A DNA stretch of 64,000 bases from Lepas anatifera (taxonomy: Eukaryota > Arthropoda > Thecostraca > Lepadidae), in assembly GCA_034440635.1 (NCBI GenBank), contig JAOTON010001596.1, positions 1,699,501 through 1,763,500 of the forward strand, read 5' to 3'. The position numbers and the translations under genes were made by a program. The notes beneath the pieces are model-generated. The model searched no databases and was not told the origin of the DNA. It worked only from the letters and a program-made list of their open reading frames with translations. Shown piece by piece: positions 24,345 to 35,998 of the stretch (the first letter of the stretch is position 1; each line of letters starts with the position of its first letter).

Positions 24345-25189
24345 TTAACACGCGCATTGACGGGGGTCTGAGCTACCTTCGCATTGACGGGGGCGGGTAC
24401 CCGCCCCCCTAAGATCTCGAGAACCACGGTAGGTAGCAAAAAACGGTAAACGGCGTTGGGCTGCCCATCCACTTCTCCATCGAAAACATTTGAACCATTT
24501 TTTCAGGTCACATTTAAGGTCACGAGAAGTCAAAACATGCCCGTCGTAGGGATAACATGTAAATTCAGTTTTTCGGCCATTATATCTGAACAAGTAAAGA
24601 TAGAGCAAAACGACTTGAACTATATGAATCCTCTTAGCAAGCCGAATCGAATGATATATAATTTGACCTTGCTAGGGCAAATCAATGATTTGACCTGACC
24701 TGAGGTCAGGTCAGGGTTAAACTATATAAAATGCATATCATTAGAACTGCAAAGCCCAGGCGAGTCTAATGCAGCTAAAATAAATGCTGTATCACCATCC
24801 GTTACTGAGTTATTCCGTAAAAAACATTTTTCCATGTATTTCCAATGGAGAGGTCATGCCTCGTACCTGACCTTAGGTCATCAATATCAAAAATACCGGA
24901 ACATCTTTTAGAGAACTCGGTGGGGCCATTATGTGATATGAGTTTCAATCGGATAAGTTCACCCTGCTCCGACTTATGCTATCTTAAACTTTTTTTTGAG
25001 GTCGGGTCATTTGACCTGTACTGGTGACCTGACCTGAGATGACCTAACCTTAAAATTTTCACAGAAGTTGTAACAATGATGAGGAAAAAGGTATACCAAG
25101 TACGGCGGCGCTACGCGCCGCCGTTTTTCTACTTTCTCCGAAAAACCCGAGGGGGGCGGGTACCCGCCCCCCGTCAATGCGCGTGTTAA
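24345..25189. mobile_element. TTAA-flanked TIR element (CACGCGCATTGACG family) nested in a TTAACCC element
   Basis: The ends TTAACACGCGCATTGACGGG and the inverted CCCGTCAATGCGCGTGTTAA are perfect terminal repeats of about 18 bp inside a TTAA duplication. A GGGCGGGTACCCGCCC palindrome lies near both ends, matching the CATCGATG palindrome of the host element in position. The host site in sibling copies is TTGCTTAATCATTGC (single TTAA), so this is a clean TTAA-specific insertion. The interior has AGGTCA hexamers; no transposase is present. Confidence 0.9.
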
Positions 25190-25421
25190 GTATTGCATAT
25201 TTTAGTGAAAATAGCCCATCGTGACCTAACCTGACCTCTGGAGGTACAACTATTAACCTGAGCACTTAAACGTGCAGAGTAATTTCTTACTGAATTCACA
25301 TGAGCTTTCTAATGCACTTTACAGATTTTTGCTAACGCCCATATTTTCGGAGTTAGAGGGGGCCATCGATGGCCCCGGTGGGGCGAAGATGGCGCCAGAC
25401 CCCCGGTGGGGTGCGGGTTAG

Positions 25422-25941
25422 CATTAGGAATCCCGTCATTGCAACCTGTGGTGCTAGGTGGGCCTATCTTGTGATATGATTATTATAGTAATGTATTAAG
25501 CCCATTCTCACCGGTACCGCTAAAAAGATGTCTGTGGGTAAAGTTACTCAACCTGACCTAGTAAACTGACCTAGTATGAACCAAACCTAAAATTTGGGGA
25601 AAAGTTGTGCAATTAATTGCAGATATTGCAGCGCCTTCCGGCACCCTCGGAAAACACGAGGAGAGGGTTAAGCAGGAAACCCTGCGTAAGCGGTCCCGTA
25701 CGGCATGTCAGATGTCAAAGGATTGAACTTCCAACTTGATCTCAGGAACTTTCCCAAGAACACTGGGTGCCCGGAACTCGAACCGTTTCTTCTTCCCGGA
25801 CTTCATTGCTTCCAATTTGTGCTCATTTATCGCACTAGAAATGTCAAGGCCCTGAGTTAGTACTTGGACATCGTTTAGCCGTGACAAGGTATGCAAAAAC
25901 ATGGAATGCATTCAATCTTTCTTACTAAGCAAGTCTGTGGA
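25422..25941. other. Non-coding; further eroded TTAA-like sequence
   Basis: Around 25540-25672 the sequence again has TGACCT words and a GAAAACACGAGGAGAGGGTTAA end reminiscent of the family. A 67-codon minus-strand open frame at 25708-25911 has a protein-like composition but no domain I recognise and no splice support. Confidence 0.35.
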
Positions 25942-25949
25942 TCAGAGGA

Positions 25950-26154
25950 CATAGGCGGATCCAGGGGCAAAGGGGGGCACGTGCCCCCGATCAACCCTCG
26001 GCACCCCCTGAAATGGTCATGGCGCCCACCTGAAAGGTCGCTTCCCCCATGATGCGACAGTCGGCGCCCACCGATAGGATTTTGCGCGCACCTGATAGAA
26101 TTTACCGGTCAAAAGTGCCGCCCTCCTCGATCGGCAATCCTAGATCCGCCTATG
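25950..26154. mobile_element. CATAGGCGG-ended MITE, copy 2
   Basis: The terminal repeats CATAGGCGGATCCAGG and CTAGATCCGCCTATG are flanked by a perfect 8-bp duplication TCAGAGGA (25942-25949 and 26155-26162). The orientation is opposite to copy 1 by interior alignment. Confidence 0.85.
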
Positions 26155-26162
26155 TCAGAGGA

Positions 26163-27134
26163 TGGTGATGCTGCTTGCCGGTAGGGCAAAAGGCAACACC
26201 ATGATGCAGCACGAATAGCCGCTGCTTTATTCCGAACACAACTTTAGCATTATTAGAACATCAGATACAGTGCTTAGCCTTCAAACCCCACTCGGCTTTG
26301 TGCTTGGATGCGCACTTAGCAATGTTGCGTGGGGTCAGCCACAAATTAGGTCAGCTGCCAATTTTAACGTCCCGACATTTTAACGGGAAAGCATGTGGAT
26401 ACCCTTGCGTGCCTACAAATGCTTTCTTTATTAAAAATGCACATGCGAATAGGCGGACAGGGTAGTCTTGTCTCACGACGCACGCACGCACGTACGCACG
26501 CTACAAAAAGCTCGACCATTTTGCCTTTTGTGGCTGCCTTTATAGAGTGCCACGGGTCATACCGGCCCTCTCGTCCTGGCCATCAGGCACTTCCGTTCGT
26601 GAACCACGCTCTCCTACACATGAACACTCCTCTCCTCTTCTACACATCACAGAAAATAAATTCATTCGTTGATACGTTGCACCTACGATATTTAACACAA
26701 TGCTACCTTTCAGACATCATTGCCTCAATACCTACGCCCATAGATGCTAAATCTACTGATTTTCCCCCAGAAACATGGACTAGTCTACAACGAAGCCAGG
26801 TATTCTGCCACTCAACAACATGGTTATCGCACTGGGCAAATTAATAATTTGAAAAACGGTGACGTGAAGAAATCGAGTTCCCGCCGCTATGCATTACTAC
26901 ATGTCCATGGTCTTCTGTGCAAAATGAAAGATCATGGACTTATCAGTCTACCAATAATGGCGCTGACATTCCCTGTAAACGGCCATAAAACATAGCGCTG
27001 ATAAAATGTCTCACATACATGCACTAGCCCATTTGCCGCTGGCGATTGCATCGTACTGAGCCACGTTCACCTCACTATCACAGTAGCATATCGACATCAG
27101 AAGTACCTCATCACGTCACAAGATGTCTCTGCGG
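26163..27134. other. Non-coding; possible 3' flank of the Shroom-like exon
   Basis: Contains a short (ACGC)n microsatellite at about 26475-26501 and a 149-codon plus-strand open frame without recognisable domains. If the Shroom-like exon is expressed, its 3' untranslated region would lie here on the minus strand; no clear polyadenylation context was established. Confidence 0.35.
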
Positions 27135-27391
27135 TCACGCGGAGCTGAGGGCACACTGCAACGTCGCCAGCTGCTCCTCACCACTGCGGATTCTCTGTTC
27201 TATCTCCCGGGTATCCTGAATCAGCCTGGCTTTGGTACGGACGAAGGTGCGGTAGCTGTCCAGCTCGTCACTGCTGAGGTAGCGCTCCAGACAGCTATCC
27301 ACCAGAAAGCGCCGTCGTCGCGCCCCTGCTCCAGCTGCCGCTCCTCTGTCAGCTGGGCCGTTAGCTTCTCTCGCTTACTCGCCAGCTGCGC
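27135..27391 (-). CDS. Terminal coding exon of a Shroom-like protein (ASD2 domain C-terminus)
   Basis: On the minus strand an acceptor (TTGTACTCCAG) precedes AQLASKREKLTAQLTEERQ. After a frame change near 27308-27328 the translation continues as LERYLSSDELDSYRTFVR, TKARLIQDTREIEQR and IRSGEEQLATLQCALSSA, ending in a stop at 27135-27137. The order and spacing of a basic coiled helix, a YL-x-x-DEL-x-x-Y-x-x-FV(R/K) motif, an REL-like helix and a GEEQL-x-x-L end match the C-terminal end of the ASD2 domain of Shroom proteins. That domain binds Rho kinase to drive apical constriction (known for the family). The frame break is one base and could be a sequencing error or a real lesion. Upstream exons, expected at higher coordinates, were not found; a dead copy is possible. 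Confidence 0.68.
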
Positions 27392-28629
27392 CTGGAGTAC
27401 AATGCTGAAGTGTGAGAAGGCTAGGTCGCGACGACGTGTTGCACCGGGTATAAATCTGGTTAGCTCCATTGCAGTGCAAATTACTGGTGCGTTTTAGGAC
27501 ATACTTTTACCATAGAAAACTCATCTACCCTTAAAATTTGTTTTTAACGAAAATTAAGATTTTACGATTCTGCTAACTCGACCTTACAGTTGTTGCATAC
27601 AGCTGTTGTAATGGAAGTATCAGAGAATTAGGAAATGCCTATGATAGAATCCATCATCGCATGCGACATAAAAGTTATACGTCCCAAGATAATTTTTTCT
27701 CTGCATCGTCACGATCTTTCCCAGGTCACTCTGTGACTGACCTAGCTCGAGGTCAGGTCATTTTCACTATTTGATCTAGCAACTTGCTATTTGATCTATT
27801 TGATCTAGCAACCTTGAAGGTCATATCATACATTATTCGATTTGCCGTGATGAGAGGAATCCAATGATGCATTAAGTTTTCTCTGGCTCCCCTGAGGGCA
27901 GATCTAGAGAGAGAAACGTACACTACTCTGTTGTAAGCCTATGGAACCTTTTATGACCTGTGCTGACCTTAATATTGACCTAATATAAAAATTATTATAA
28001 AATATCCTTGTCTTGTCAAGAGCTTTTGAACACCGCCCGTAATTTTCCTTTAACTTTCATGGGGAAGAAGATACGGAGGGGGGTGAAAAACGCCCCCAGC
28101 GGGGCGCCATGCTAGGGACCCCAGCGGGGCGCGTGAAGTGGGCCGTCTAGTACGAAGTCCCACATTTGGCCCCAGAACATAGTGCGAGCGGGCCGCGCTT
28201 CGCGCCGCCCGCGTATCCTCAGGGGGCCCTTAGGGTGGGGGCGGCCGCCCTAGCTGCCCCTTCCCCTTAGCTACGCCCCTGTAGAGGGCTACGGTCAAAT
28301 TCGTTAAAAAAATGTTTTTTTTCTATTTTTGCACAAAATCAGAGGGCTTGGAGGCTGAAGAGAATTGTCTTGATCTGCCTCCTCCCCTGATTCAACCAAA
28401 TTTCCGCTGTCGAAAATATATTTGGAAGTCGTACTATAATTTATATAGAAGGCCCTGCGTAAGAGAATGGAAACTGAAAACTCATTCTCGAAGAAAATTT
28501 CTGGAGGATTCTGCATCAAATTCAGACTTGTCCCCGAGGATTTTTGGGAACTACAGAGACAATTTAAAGGACTCTAGTTCCTCATCCCTGGCAGGCATGG
28601 CAGCGAGGGAGGGAGGAGGGGGAGAGGCT
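27392..28629. other. Non-coding; AGGTCA-rich patch and GC-rich end
   Basis: 27720-27990 has several AGGTCA/TGACCT words. 28070-28280 is GC-rich with CCAGCGGGGCGC repeats resembling the ends of the TTAA elements. No gene is supported; the 136-codon frame at 28312-28722 has no domain and crosses into the inverted arm. Confidence 0.4.
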
Positions 28630-29162
28630 GCTTTTTTCGGGACATGCTACTACACTGCCGACTCCAACTGCCAAAACTCAAAATCTGAACCATTGCAGCA
28701 ACTGCTTAGCTTTTCAGTATGACAATAGATGACTACCTTTTCTACAAATTTGTATCTTTTGGTGAGGTTTCGTTCACTAGAAACTGTTTTATTAGACTTT
28801 TTGTTACCCGGAAATAGGGTCGGTTACTGCCAGAACTAGGTGCCAAAACTCAACTCACAAAGGAATGTAACAATCGCTTAGAAAAGCTTTGTGCCGAGCT
28901 AAAAATAGCAATTCTTGAAATTTGTACCTTTTCACGATGTTCCTTTCGAGGACAACTGTAAAATCATCGATTAAAAATGTCACTACTTTTTTACAGAGGA
29001 ATATTTTCTGTTGCTCCTGGTGTTCATGCCCGGAACCGAAGGCTGCATACCAGATCAGAAATAACCCAACATTCTTCCCCATATCCCAAGATATCAATAA
29101 TTCCCCATACCAGGAGCAGGGGCGTACTTAAAACGTTGTCAACACAACAGAGAACGACATCA

Positions 29163-29395
29163 CATAGGCGGATTCAGGATTTCCGACGGGGGCACCATCC
29201 GGAACAGGGGGCACCACTTTTGACCGGCAAAACCTATCAGGTGAGCACAAAATCTTATTGGTGGGTGCTGATTTTCGCAACCGGAGCGGGGATGGGAAGC
29301 TATATTTCAGGGGGGCGACTATAGACCTTACAGGGGGGTGCTGAGGGCTGATCGGGGGGAGGGCGCGGGACCTCTGCCCCCTGGATTCGCCTGTG
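29163..29395 (+). mobile_element. CATAGGCGG-ended MITE, copy 3 (in left inverted arm)
   Basis: The ends CATAGGCGGATTCAGG and CTGGATTCGCCTGTG enclose the shared interior (TTTTGACCGGCAAAACCTA). The flanking duplication is poorly preserved (CGACATCA against CGACAGAG). It is the mirror partner of 43130-43361, so it inserted before the arms were duplicated. Confidence 0.75.
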
Positions 29396-29790
29396 CGACA
29401 GAGGCGTGCAAAGACTGCTGGAAAGGGGTGCAGTTGGAAAAGGCGTTCAAAAGAGACTGCTGGCAACGATATGTATTCTACAGAGGCGTGCTCAAAGGTT
29501 AGGAAAAGGGTACAGTTGGCAAAGGCGTGTCCAGGAGACTGCTAGTAGGAACATGTAATGCAGACAGGCGTGCTCAGAGTGCTAAAAAAGATATAGAGTA
29601 CAAAAAGCGATCTCAGAGTGTTGGAAAAGAATGCATTATACAGAGGTGGTCTCAGACTGTTAGGAAGGGGTTCCAGTGGAAAAGGCGTCTCCAGAAGACT
29701 GCTGGTTGGGGGATGATTTATTCAGAGGTGTGTTCAGAATTCTGGGAAGAGGTGCAATTGGCAAAGGCGTATCCAGATCAGTGCCGTAGC
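29396..29790. repeat. Degenerate tandem repeat of about 75-90 bp, left arm
   Basis: Recurring blocks of AGAGGCGTGCTCA, GGAAAAGGGTACAGTTGG and CAAAGGCGTGTCCAG-like text, about five degenerate units. The same array occurs inverted at about 42750-43128. Confidence 0.65.
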
Positions 29791-32399
29791 CAGAGGAGTC
29801 GTTGGGGACCACGGACCCCCTTGGGCAGATCTTGTGCACTGGAAAACACGAGCATTCAACTCGAGGGCCCCTGAGCTTGGTCGCACGGGACCCCCGACCT
29901 TAATCTCAGAGGGCCCCCGGGCTTGATCTCAGGGGCCCCGGAGCTTAGTGTACCACTGCCCTCCGAGCTCAATCTCGGGGACCCCGAGCTTATTGTCAGG
30001 TTGCCCTCCAAACTTGATCTCGGGGACCCCGAGCTTGGTCTCAGTGGCCCTTGGTTGGTCTCGGGGGAGTTCCCCGAGCCTGGTCTCAGGGGTACTCCGG
30101 TATCGAGGGCTCCCAAGTATCGAACATTGACCTTGGGGCCAACTGAGCTTGGTCTCAGGGGGTCCCGAGTTGGTCTCAGGTGCCCCCGAGCTTTGTTTCA
30201 GGAAACCCCCGAGCTTGGTGTCAGTGGACCCCCAAAACTTAGTCTCAGAGGACCCCCAAGCTTGGTGTCAGTGGCCTGAGCTTGGTCTCAGTGGGCTCCA
30301 TGAGCGTGGTCTCAGGGGCACCTCGATCATCGGTATCAAGGGCTCCGGATTATCGAACATTGATATCGGGGGCACCTGAGCGTGGTCTCAGGGGCCCTGA
30401 GTGGGTCTCAGGAGCCTAAACATGGTCCCAGGGGCCCCAATTGGGCCCCTGGGATCTTAGTCTTAAGATGTTAAGAAGGTCCGTGAGACCAATCTTAAGA
30501 TTGGTCCCACGGGCCTTTTGATCTTGGTCTCACGGTCTTTCGGTCTTGGTCTCAGGGAGCCCCCGAGCTTGGTCTCAGGGCCCCCAAGCTTGGTGTCAGG
30601 GGACCCCGAACTTAGTTGCAGGGGACCCCGAGCTTGGTCTCAGAGGTTCCCCAAAATTAGTCTCAGAGGACCCCCAAGCTTGGTCTTAGTGGCCTGAGCT
30701 TGGTCTCAGTGGGCTCCACGAGCTTGGTTTCAGGGGACCCCCGAGCTTTGTTTCAGGAAACCCCCGAACTTGGTCCCAGGGGACCCCCGAGCTTGGTTTC
30801 AGTGGCCCGAACTTGGCCTCAGGGGCTCCCCGAGCTTAGTGTCAGGGGTCCCTCGATCATCGCTATCGAGGGCTCCGGATTATCGAACATTGATCTTGGG
30901 GCCCCCTGATCTTGGTCTCAGAAGCCCCCCGAGCTTAGTCTCAGGGGCCCCCAGCCTGGTCTCAGGGGACCCCCGAGCTTGTCCTCCGGTGGTCTGAGCT
31001 TGGTCTCAGGGGCTTCACAAGCTTGGTCTTAGGGGCCCTCGATCATCGATATCAAGGGCTCTGGATTATCGAACATTGATCTCCGGGGCCCTGAGTTTGG
31101 TCTCAGCGGGGCCCTGAGTTGGTCTCAGGGGCCCCGAGCTTGGTCTCAGGGGCCCCAAACTTGGTCCCACGGGCCTTTTGATCTTGGTCTCACGGTCTTT
31201 CGGTCTTGGTATCAGTGGTTCCCCGAGCTTGGTCTCAGGGCCCCCGAGCTTGGTCTCAGAGGACCCCCAAAACTTAGTCTCAGAGGACCGCCAAGCTTGG
31301 TATCAGTGGCCTGAGCTTGGTCTCAGTGGGCTCCACGAGCGTGGTCTCAGGGGCACCTCAATCATCGGTATCAAGGGCTCCGGATTATCGAGCATTGATC
31401 TCGGGGGCCCTAACCTTGGTCTCAGGGGGCCCTGAGTTGTTCTCAGGGACCCCGGCTTGGTCTCAGGGCCCCAAAAACTTGGTCCCATGGGCCTTTCGAT
31501 ATTGGTCTCAAGGACCTTTCGGTCTTGGTTTCAGGAGGAATTTGAGCTTGGTCTCAGGGGCCCACGAGCCTGGTCTCTGGGGACCCCGAGCTTGTCCTCA
31601 ATGGCATGGGCTTGGTCTCAAAGGGCTCCACAAGCTGGGTCTCAGGGCCCTCGATCATCGATATCAAGGGCTCCGGATTATCAAACATTGATATCGGGGC
31701 CCCTGAGCCTGGTCTCAGGCGCCCCGAGTTAGTCTCAGGCGCCCGAGCTTGGTCTCAGGGGCCCCGAGTTGGTTTCAGGGGCCCGAGCTTGGTCTCAGGG
31801 CCCCAAACTTGGTCCCACGGGCCTTTTGATCTTGGTCCCATGAGCCTTTCGATCTTGGTCTCAGGGGGCCCCTGAGCTTGGTCTCAGGGATTCCGAGCTG
31901 GTCTCAGGGGCCGAGCTTGACCTCGGGGCTCCAAACTTGGTCCCCAGGGCCTTTTGATCCTGGTCCCATGGGCCTTTCGATATTGGTCTCACGGGCCCTT
32001 TTGTCTTGGTCTCATGGGCTCCCGAGCTTGGTCTCAGGGGCCCTCCGAGATTCATCTCAGGGGTTCCCCGAACTTGGTGTCAGGGATCCTCCGAACTTGG
32101 TTTCAGGGCCCTTCCCTCCGGGCTTTGTCTCAGGGGCCCCGAGCTTGGTCCCCCGAGCATCGGTAGCGATGGCACTGGAGTGCCGAACATTGATCTCAAG
32201 GGGGGGCAATATTGATATCGGAGTACCCCCAACTATCGATATCGATGGCCTCACGAGTGAGGAACGCGCATTGGCCTCACAGAATGTTGTGTTTGGTCTC
32301 AGAAGCCCCAGGCTTCAGGGGCCCCCAAGCATCGGTATCGAGGGGCTACAGAGTACAGAGCATCAGTCTCGAGGGGCTCCGAATATTTATCTGGGGAGC

Positions 32400-33190
32400 C
32401 CCCGAACATGGGTGTCGAGTTACTCCTGAGGTAAGCGCGAGCACGACCCTAAGGGTGTCCCCGAGCCTGACCTAAGTGGGACCCTGAGCTTGGTCTTAGG
32501 AGCCCCCGTGCATTTCTATCAAGGCCCTCAGTAGTATTGGTCTCGGTGGGGGGGGGCAAGCAATGATTTCAGGGGCATTCAAATGTTGATCCCGGAGGGC
32601 CCTCGAATGTACGGATGCAGTGACATAGCCAAGGGGTCCTCGGAGTCTGCGGACCCCCCCTTGGGCTAATTTGAGCCACTGCAAATGATTCTCTGATCAC
32701 TGTGCCCCCCTGAGTCAGTCTCAGGGGACCCTGAGGATTCGTTCTCGGGGCGTCTAGAGTCGGCCTTAGGGCCCCCGCCCTGAGAGTCGGTCTCAAGGCC
32801 CCCAAAAGTAGATTTCAGGGGGCCCCTGAGAGTTGGTCTCAGGGGGCCCGAGTGTCGGTCTCAGTGGGCCCTGAGAGTCGGTATCAGTGGGGGCCGAGCT
32901 AGTCCCAGAGGCCCCAGAGAATGGTTCTCAGGGCCCGTGAAAGTCTATTTCAGCGAGTCCCCTGAGAGTCAGTCTCTAAGAACTTCAAAAGTCGGTCAAG
33001 GGGACCCCAAGAGTCAGTTTTAGGGGACTTCTGAGATTTGGTCTCAGGGGTCCCTCCCCACGAGTGTCGGTCTCAGGGGGGCCCATAGTCTCACGAGCGT
33101 CTCTCTCAGGAGTAAATATTTACTTTCAGGTGGCCCCGAGATTAATCTGAGGGCCCGAGAGATAGTCTCACTTGATGCGCAGAGTGCTGG
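32400..33190 (+). repeat. Direct duplication inside the satellite, copy 1
   Basis: It shares an ordered series of words with 35280-35998 continuing at 38068: GTGTCGAGTTACTCCTGAG, CTTGGTCTTAGGAGCC, ATGCAGTG(A/G)C(A/G)TAGCC, TCAGGAGT(A/C)AATATTTAC and CGCAGAGTGCTG. Copy 1 is uninterrupted and gives the empty site for the TTAA element in copy 2. Confidence 0.72.
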
Positions 33191-35279
33191 TCTCAGGGGG
33201 CCCCCCAGGGACAATACTGGAAGCCCTTGAGACTTATCCTCAGGCTGTGCCCCCATTTTTGTATAAGGGGCCCCGAGAGCAAATCTCAGGGAGCGCCCAA
33301 GCTTGGTCTCAAGGGACCTCTGAACTTGGTCTCAGGGGCCCCCGAGCTTGGTCTCAGGGGGCCCCTGAGCTTGGTCTCACGGGCTTTCCGAGCTTGGTCT
33401 CAGGGGCCCCCGATCATCGGTATTGAGGACTCCAGAGTATCGAACATTGATCTCAGGGGGCCCTGAGCTTGGTCTCAGGGGGCCCCGAGCTTTGTCTCAG
33501 GGGCCCCCCGAGCTTGGTCTCAAGGGACCTCCGAAATTTGTCTCAGGGGCCCCTGATCATCGGTATCGAGGATCTAGGTAACCAGACATTGATCTCGGGG
33601 GCCCCCTGAGCTTGGTCTCAGGGGCCCCGAGCTCGGTCTCAGGGGGCCCCGAGCTTGGTCTCAGGGCCCCTGAGCTTGGTCTCAAGGGACCTCCGAACTT
33701 GGTCTCAGGGGCTTTCCGAGCCTGGTCTCAGGGGCCCCCGATCATCGGTATCGAGGGCTGCAGAGTACCAAACATGGATCTCGGGGGCCCCCTGAGCTCG
33801 GTCTCAGGGGCCCCTGAGCTTAATCTCACGGGATTTTTGATCTTGGTCTCAGAGGCCCCCGAGCTTGGTCTTAGGGGCCCCCGAGCTCGTTGTCAGGGCC
33901 CCCAGGTTGGTCTCAGGGGACCCCCGAACCTGGTCTCAGGGGCCCCTGATCACCAGTATCGAGACTCTAGGAAACCAGACATTGTTCTCAGGGGGCCCAC
34001 TGAGCTCGGTCTCAGGGGCCCCCGAGTTTTAGTCTCACGGGCCTTTCGATCTTGGTCTCAGGGTCCCCTAGCCTGGTCTCAGGGACCCCGAGCTTATTCT
34101 CAGGGGCCTTTCTATCTTGGTCTCAGGGGGCCCTCCGAGTTTGGTCTCAGGGGACCTCAGAGCTCGGTCTCAGGGGCCCCCGAGCTTTGTCTCAGTCGAC
34201 CCCCGAACTTGGTCTCAGGGGGCCCCTGATCATCGGTGTCGAACTCTAGGGAACCAGATATTGTTCTCGGGGGGAGGGGCACTGAGCTCGGTCTCAGGGG
34301 CCCCCGAGCTTGGTCTCAGGGACCCCCGAGCTTTAGTCTCACGGGCCTTTCGATCTTGCTCTCAGGGTCCCCCTAACTTGGTCTCAGGGACCCCGAGCTT
34401 AGTCTCAGGGCCTTTCTATCTTGGTCTCAGGGGCCCTCCGAGTTTTGTCTCAGGGAGCCTCAGAGCTCGGTCTCAGGGGCCCACCGAGCTTGGTCTCAGG
34501 GGACCCCCAAACTTGATCTCAGGGGCTCCCGAGCTTGGTCTCACGGACCTTTCGACTTGGTCTCAGGCGGCACCCTAGCTTGGTCTCAGGGACCCCCGAG
34601 CTTAGTTTCAGGGGCCTTTCTATCTTAGTCTCAGGGGACCCTCCGAGTTTGGTCTCAGGGGCCCCTGAGCTCGGTCTCAAGGGCCCCCGAGCTTGGTCTC
34701 AGGCCCCCAAGCTTTAGTCTCACGGGCCTTTCGATCTTGGTCTCAGGGGGCCCCGAGCTTGGTGTCACGAGGCCCTTCGAGTTTGGTACCAGGGGACCCC
34801 GAGCTTGGTCTCAGGCCCCCGAGTTTGGTCTCAGGGGGCTCCTCGAGCTTGGTCTCAGGTCCCCCAAGCCTGGTCTCAGGGCCTCCAAGGTTTGCATCAG
34901 GGGGCCCGAGCTTGGTCTCACGGGCCTTCCGAGCTTGGTCTCAGGGGGCCCCGAGCTTGGTCTCACGGGTCTTTCGATCTTGGTCTTAGGGGGCCCCAGA
35001 GCTGGTCTCAGGGATCCCCCGAGCATTGGTATCGATGGCTCCGGAGCAGCGAACATTGATCTCGGGAAGTGGGGGGGACAATTTTGATCTCGGGGTGTCC
35101 CCCGGCTATCGATATCGAGGGAACTTATGAGCGAGGCCCGAGAATTGGCCCCAGGGGACCCAGAGTTTGGTCTCAGGGGCCGAGGCTTGGGCTCAGGGTC
35201 CCCGAGCGTTGGTATCGAGGGGCTCCAGAGTACCGAGCATTAGTCTCGGGGGGGGCCTTCGAATGTTGATCTGCTCCCC

Positions 35280-35998
35280 CAAACAACGGTGTCGAGTTAC
35301 TCCTGAGAAAAGCGCAAGCATAGGCCTAAGGGTGCCCCCGAACCTGATCTAAGTGGAACCCCGAGCTTGGTCTTAGGAGCCCCGTGCATCAGTATCCAGG
35401 GGCTCCGGAGTATTGGTATCGGGGGGAAGCAATGATTTCAGGGACCTCCAAGTGCTGATCTCGGCGGGCCCCCGAATGTGTGGATGCAGTGGCGTAGCCA
35501 AGGGGTTCTAGGAGTCCGAGGACCCCCCTTTGGGCCAATCTAAACCACTGCAAAGCATTCTCTGATAACGGGGCCCCCAGAATCAGTCTCAGAAGCCCCT
35601 GAAGATTCGTTCTCAGGGCGTCCCGAGTCGGCCTCAGGGCCCCGCCCTGAGGGTCAGTCTCAAGACCCCCAAAAGTAGATTTCAGGGGTCCCTGAGAGTT
35701 AGTCTCAGGTGATCCCGAAAGTCGGTCTCAGGGGCCCCGAGAGTCGGTCTCAGGGGGCCGAGCTCGTCCCAGGGTCCCCAGAGAGTGGTTCTCAGGGCCC
35801 CGCGACAGACTATTTCAGGGGGCTCCATGAGAGTCAGTCTCAGAGAACCCCAAGGGTCGGTCAAGGGGACCCTGAGATTCAGTCTTAGAGGACCCCCGAT
35901 ATTCGGTCCCATAGTCTTACGGGCGTCTCTCTCAGGAGTCAATATTTACTTTCAGGTGGCTCCGAGAATTAATCTAGGGGTCCGAGAGCTAGTCTCAT
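35280..35998 (+). repeat. Direct duplication inside the satellite, copy 2 (split by TTAA elements)
   Basis: Matches 32400-33172 up to the TTAA at 35999; the alignment resumes after 38067 with CCGCAGAGTGCTG. Confidence 0.72.

Larger units (their letters stand above)
23342..25421 (+). mobile_element. TTAA-flanked element, family TTAACCC, copy 2, carrying two nested insertions
   Basis: The left end is TTAACCCTCGCCCC with a GGGGGCCATCGATGGCCCCC palindrome. The right end carries GGGGGCCATCGATGGCCCC and closes GGTGGGGTGCGGGTTAG, where the final TTAA has mutated to TTAG. The interior matches the uninterrupted copies, except for a SINE at 24024-24211 and another TTAA element at 24345-25189. It is non-coding and rich in AGGTCA hexamers. 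Removing both inserts leaves roughly 1 kb, the size of intact copies. Confidence 0.85.
28630..32210 (+). repeat. Left arm of a large inverted repeat
   Basis: The outer boundary near 28630 reads GGGACATGCTACTACACTGC; its reverse complement occurs near 44245. Matching landmarks run inward in mirror order: the TTTTGGCACC/ACTTCCGG region, the CATAGGCGG MITE (29163 against 43361), the GGCGTG tandem units (29400-29790 against 42750-43120), the GTAGCCAGAGGAGTCGTTGG junction (29790 against 42745) and the rare CTTAAGAT cluster (30460 against 41880). The inner limit is fuzzy because both arms dissolve into satellite. Confidence 0.82.
29840..35998 (+). repeat. GAGCTTGGTCTCAG satellite, left block
   Basis: Hundreds of degenerate units of about 22-25 bp with consensus close to GGGGCCCCCGAGCTTGGTCT plus CA. 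A longer-period marker, GATCATCGGTATCGAGGGCT followed by a TATCGAACATTGATCTC-like word, recurs every few hundred bases (for example near 30330, 31045, 31360, 33410, 33735, 34225), indicating higher-order structure. Open frames up to 205 codons run through it as repeated SLVSGAPELGLRGP-like text; they follow from the repeat and not from selection for protein, as far as can be judged. Confidence 0.88.

Noticed and set aside
25708..25911. 67-codon minus-strand frame with protein-like composition
   Set aside because: No recognisable domain, no splice signals in phase and no neighbouring exon.
33612..34229. 205-codon open frame with repeating SLVSGAPELGLRGP-like text
   Set aside because: It is the satellite read in one frame; neighbouring units read equally long in other frames.
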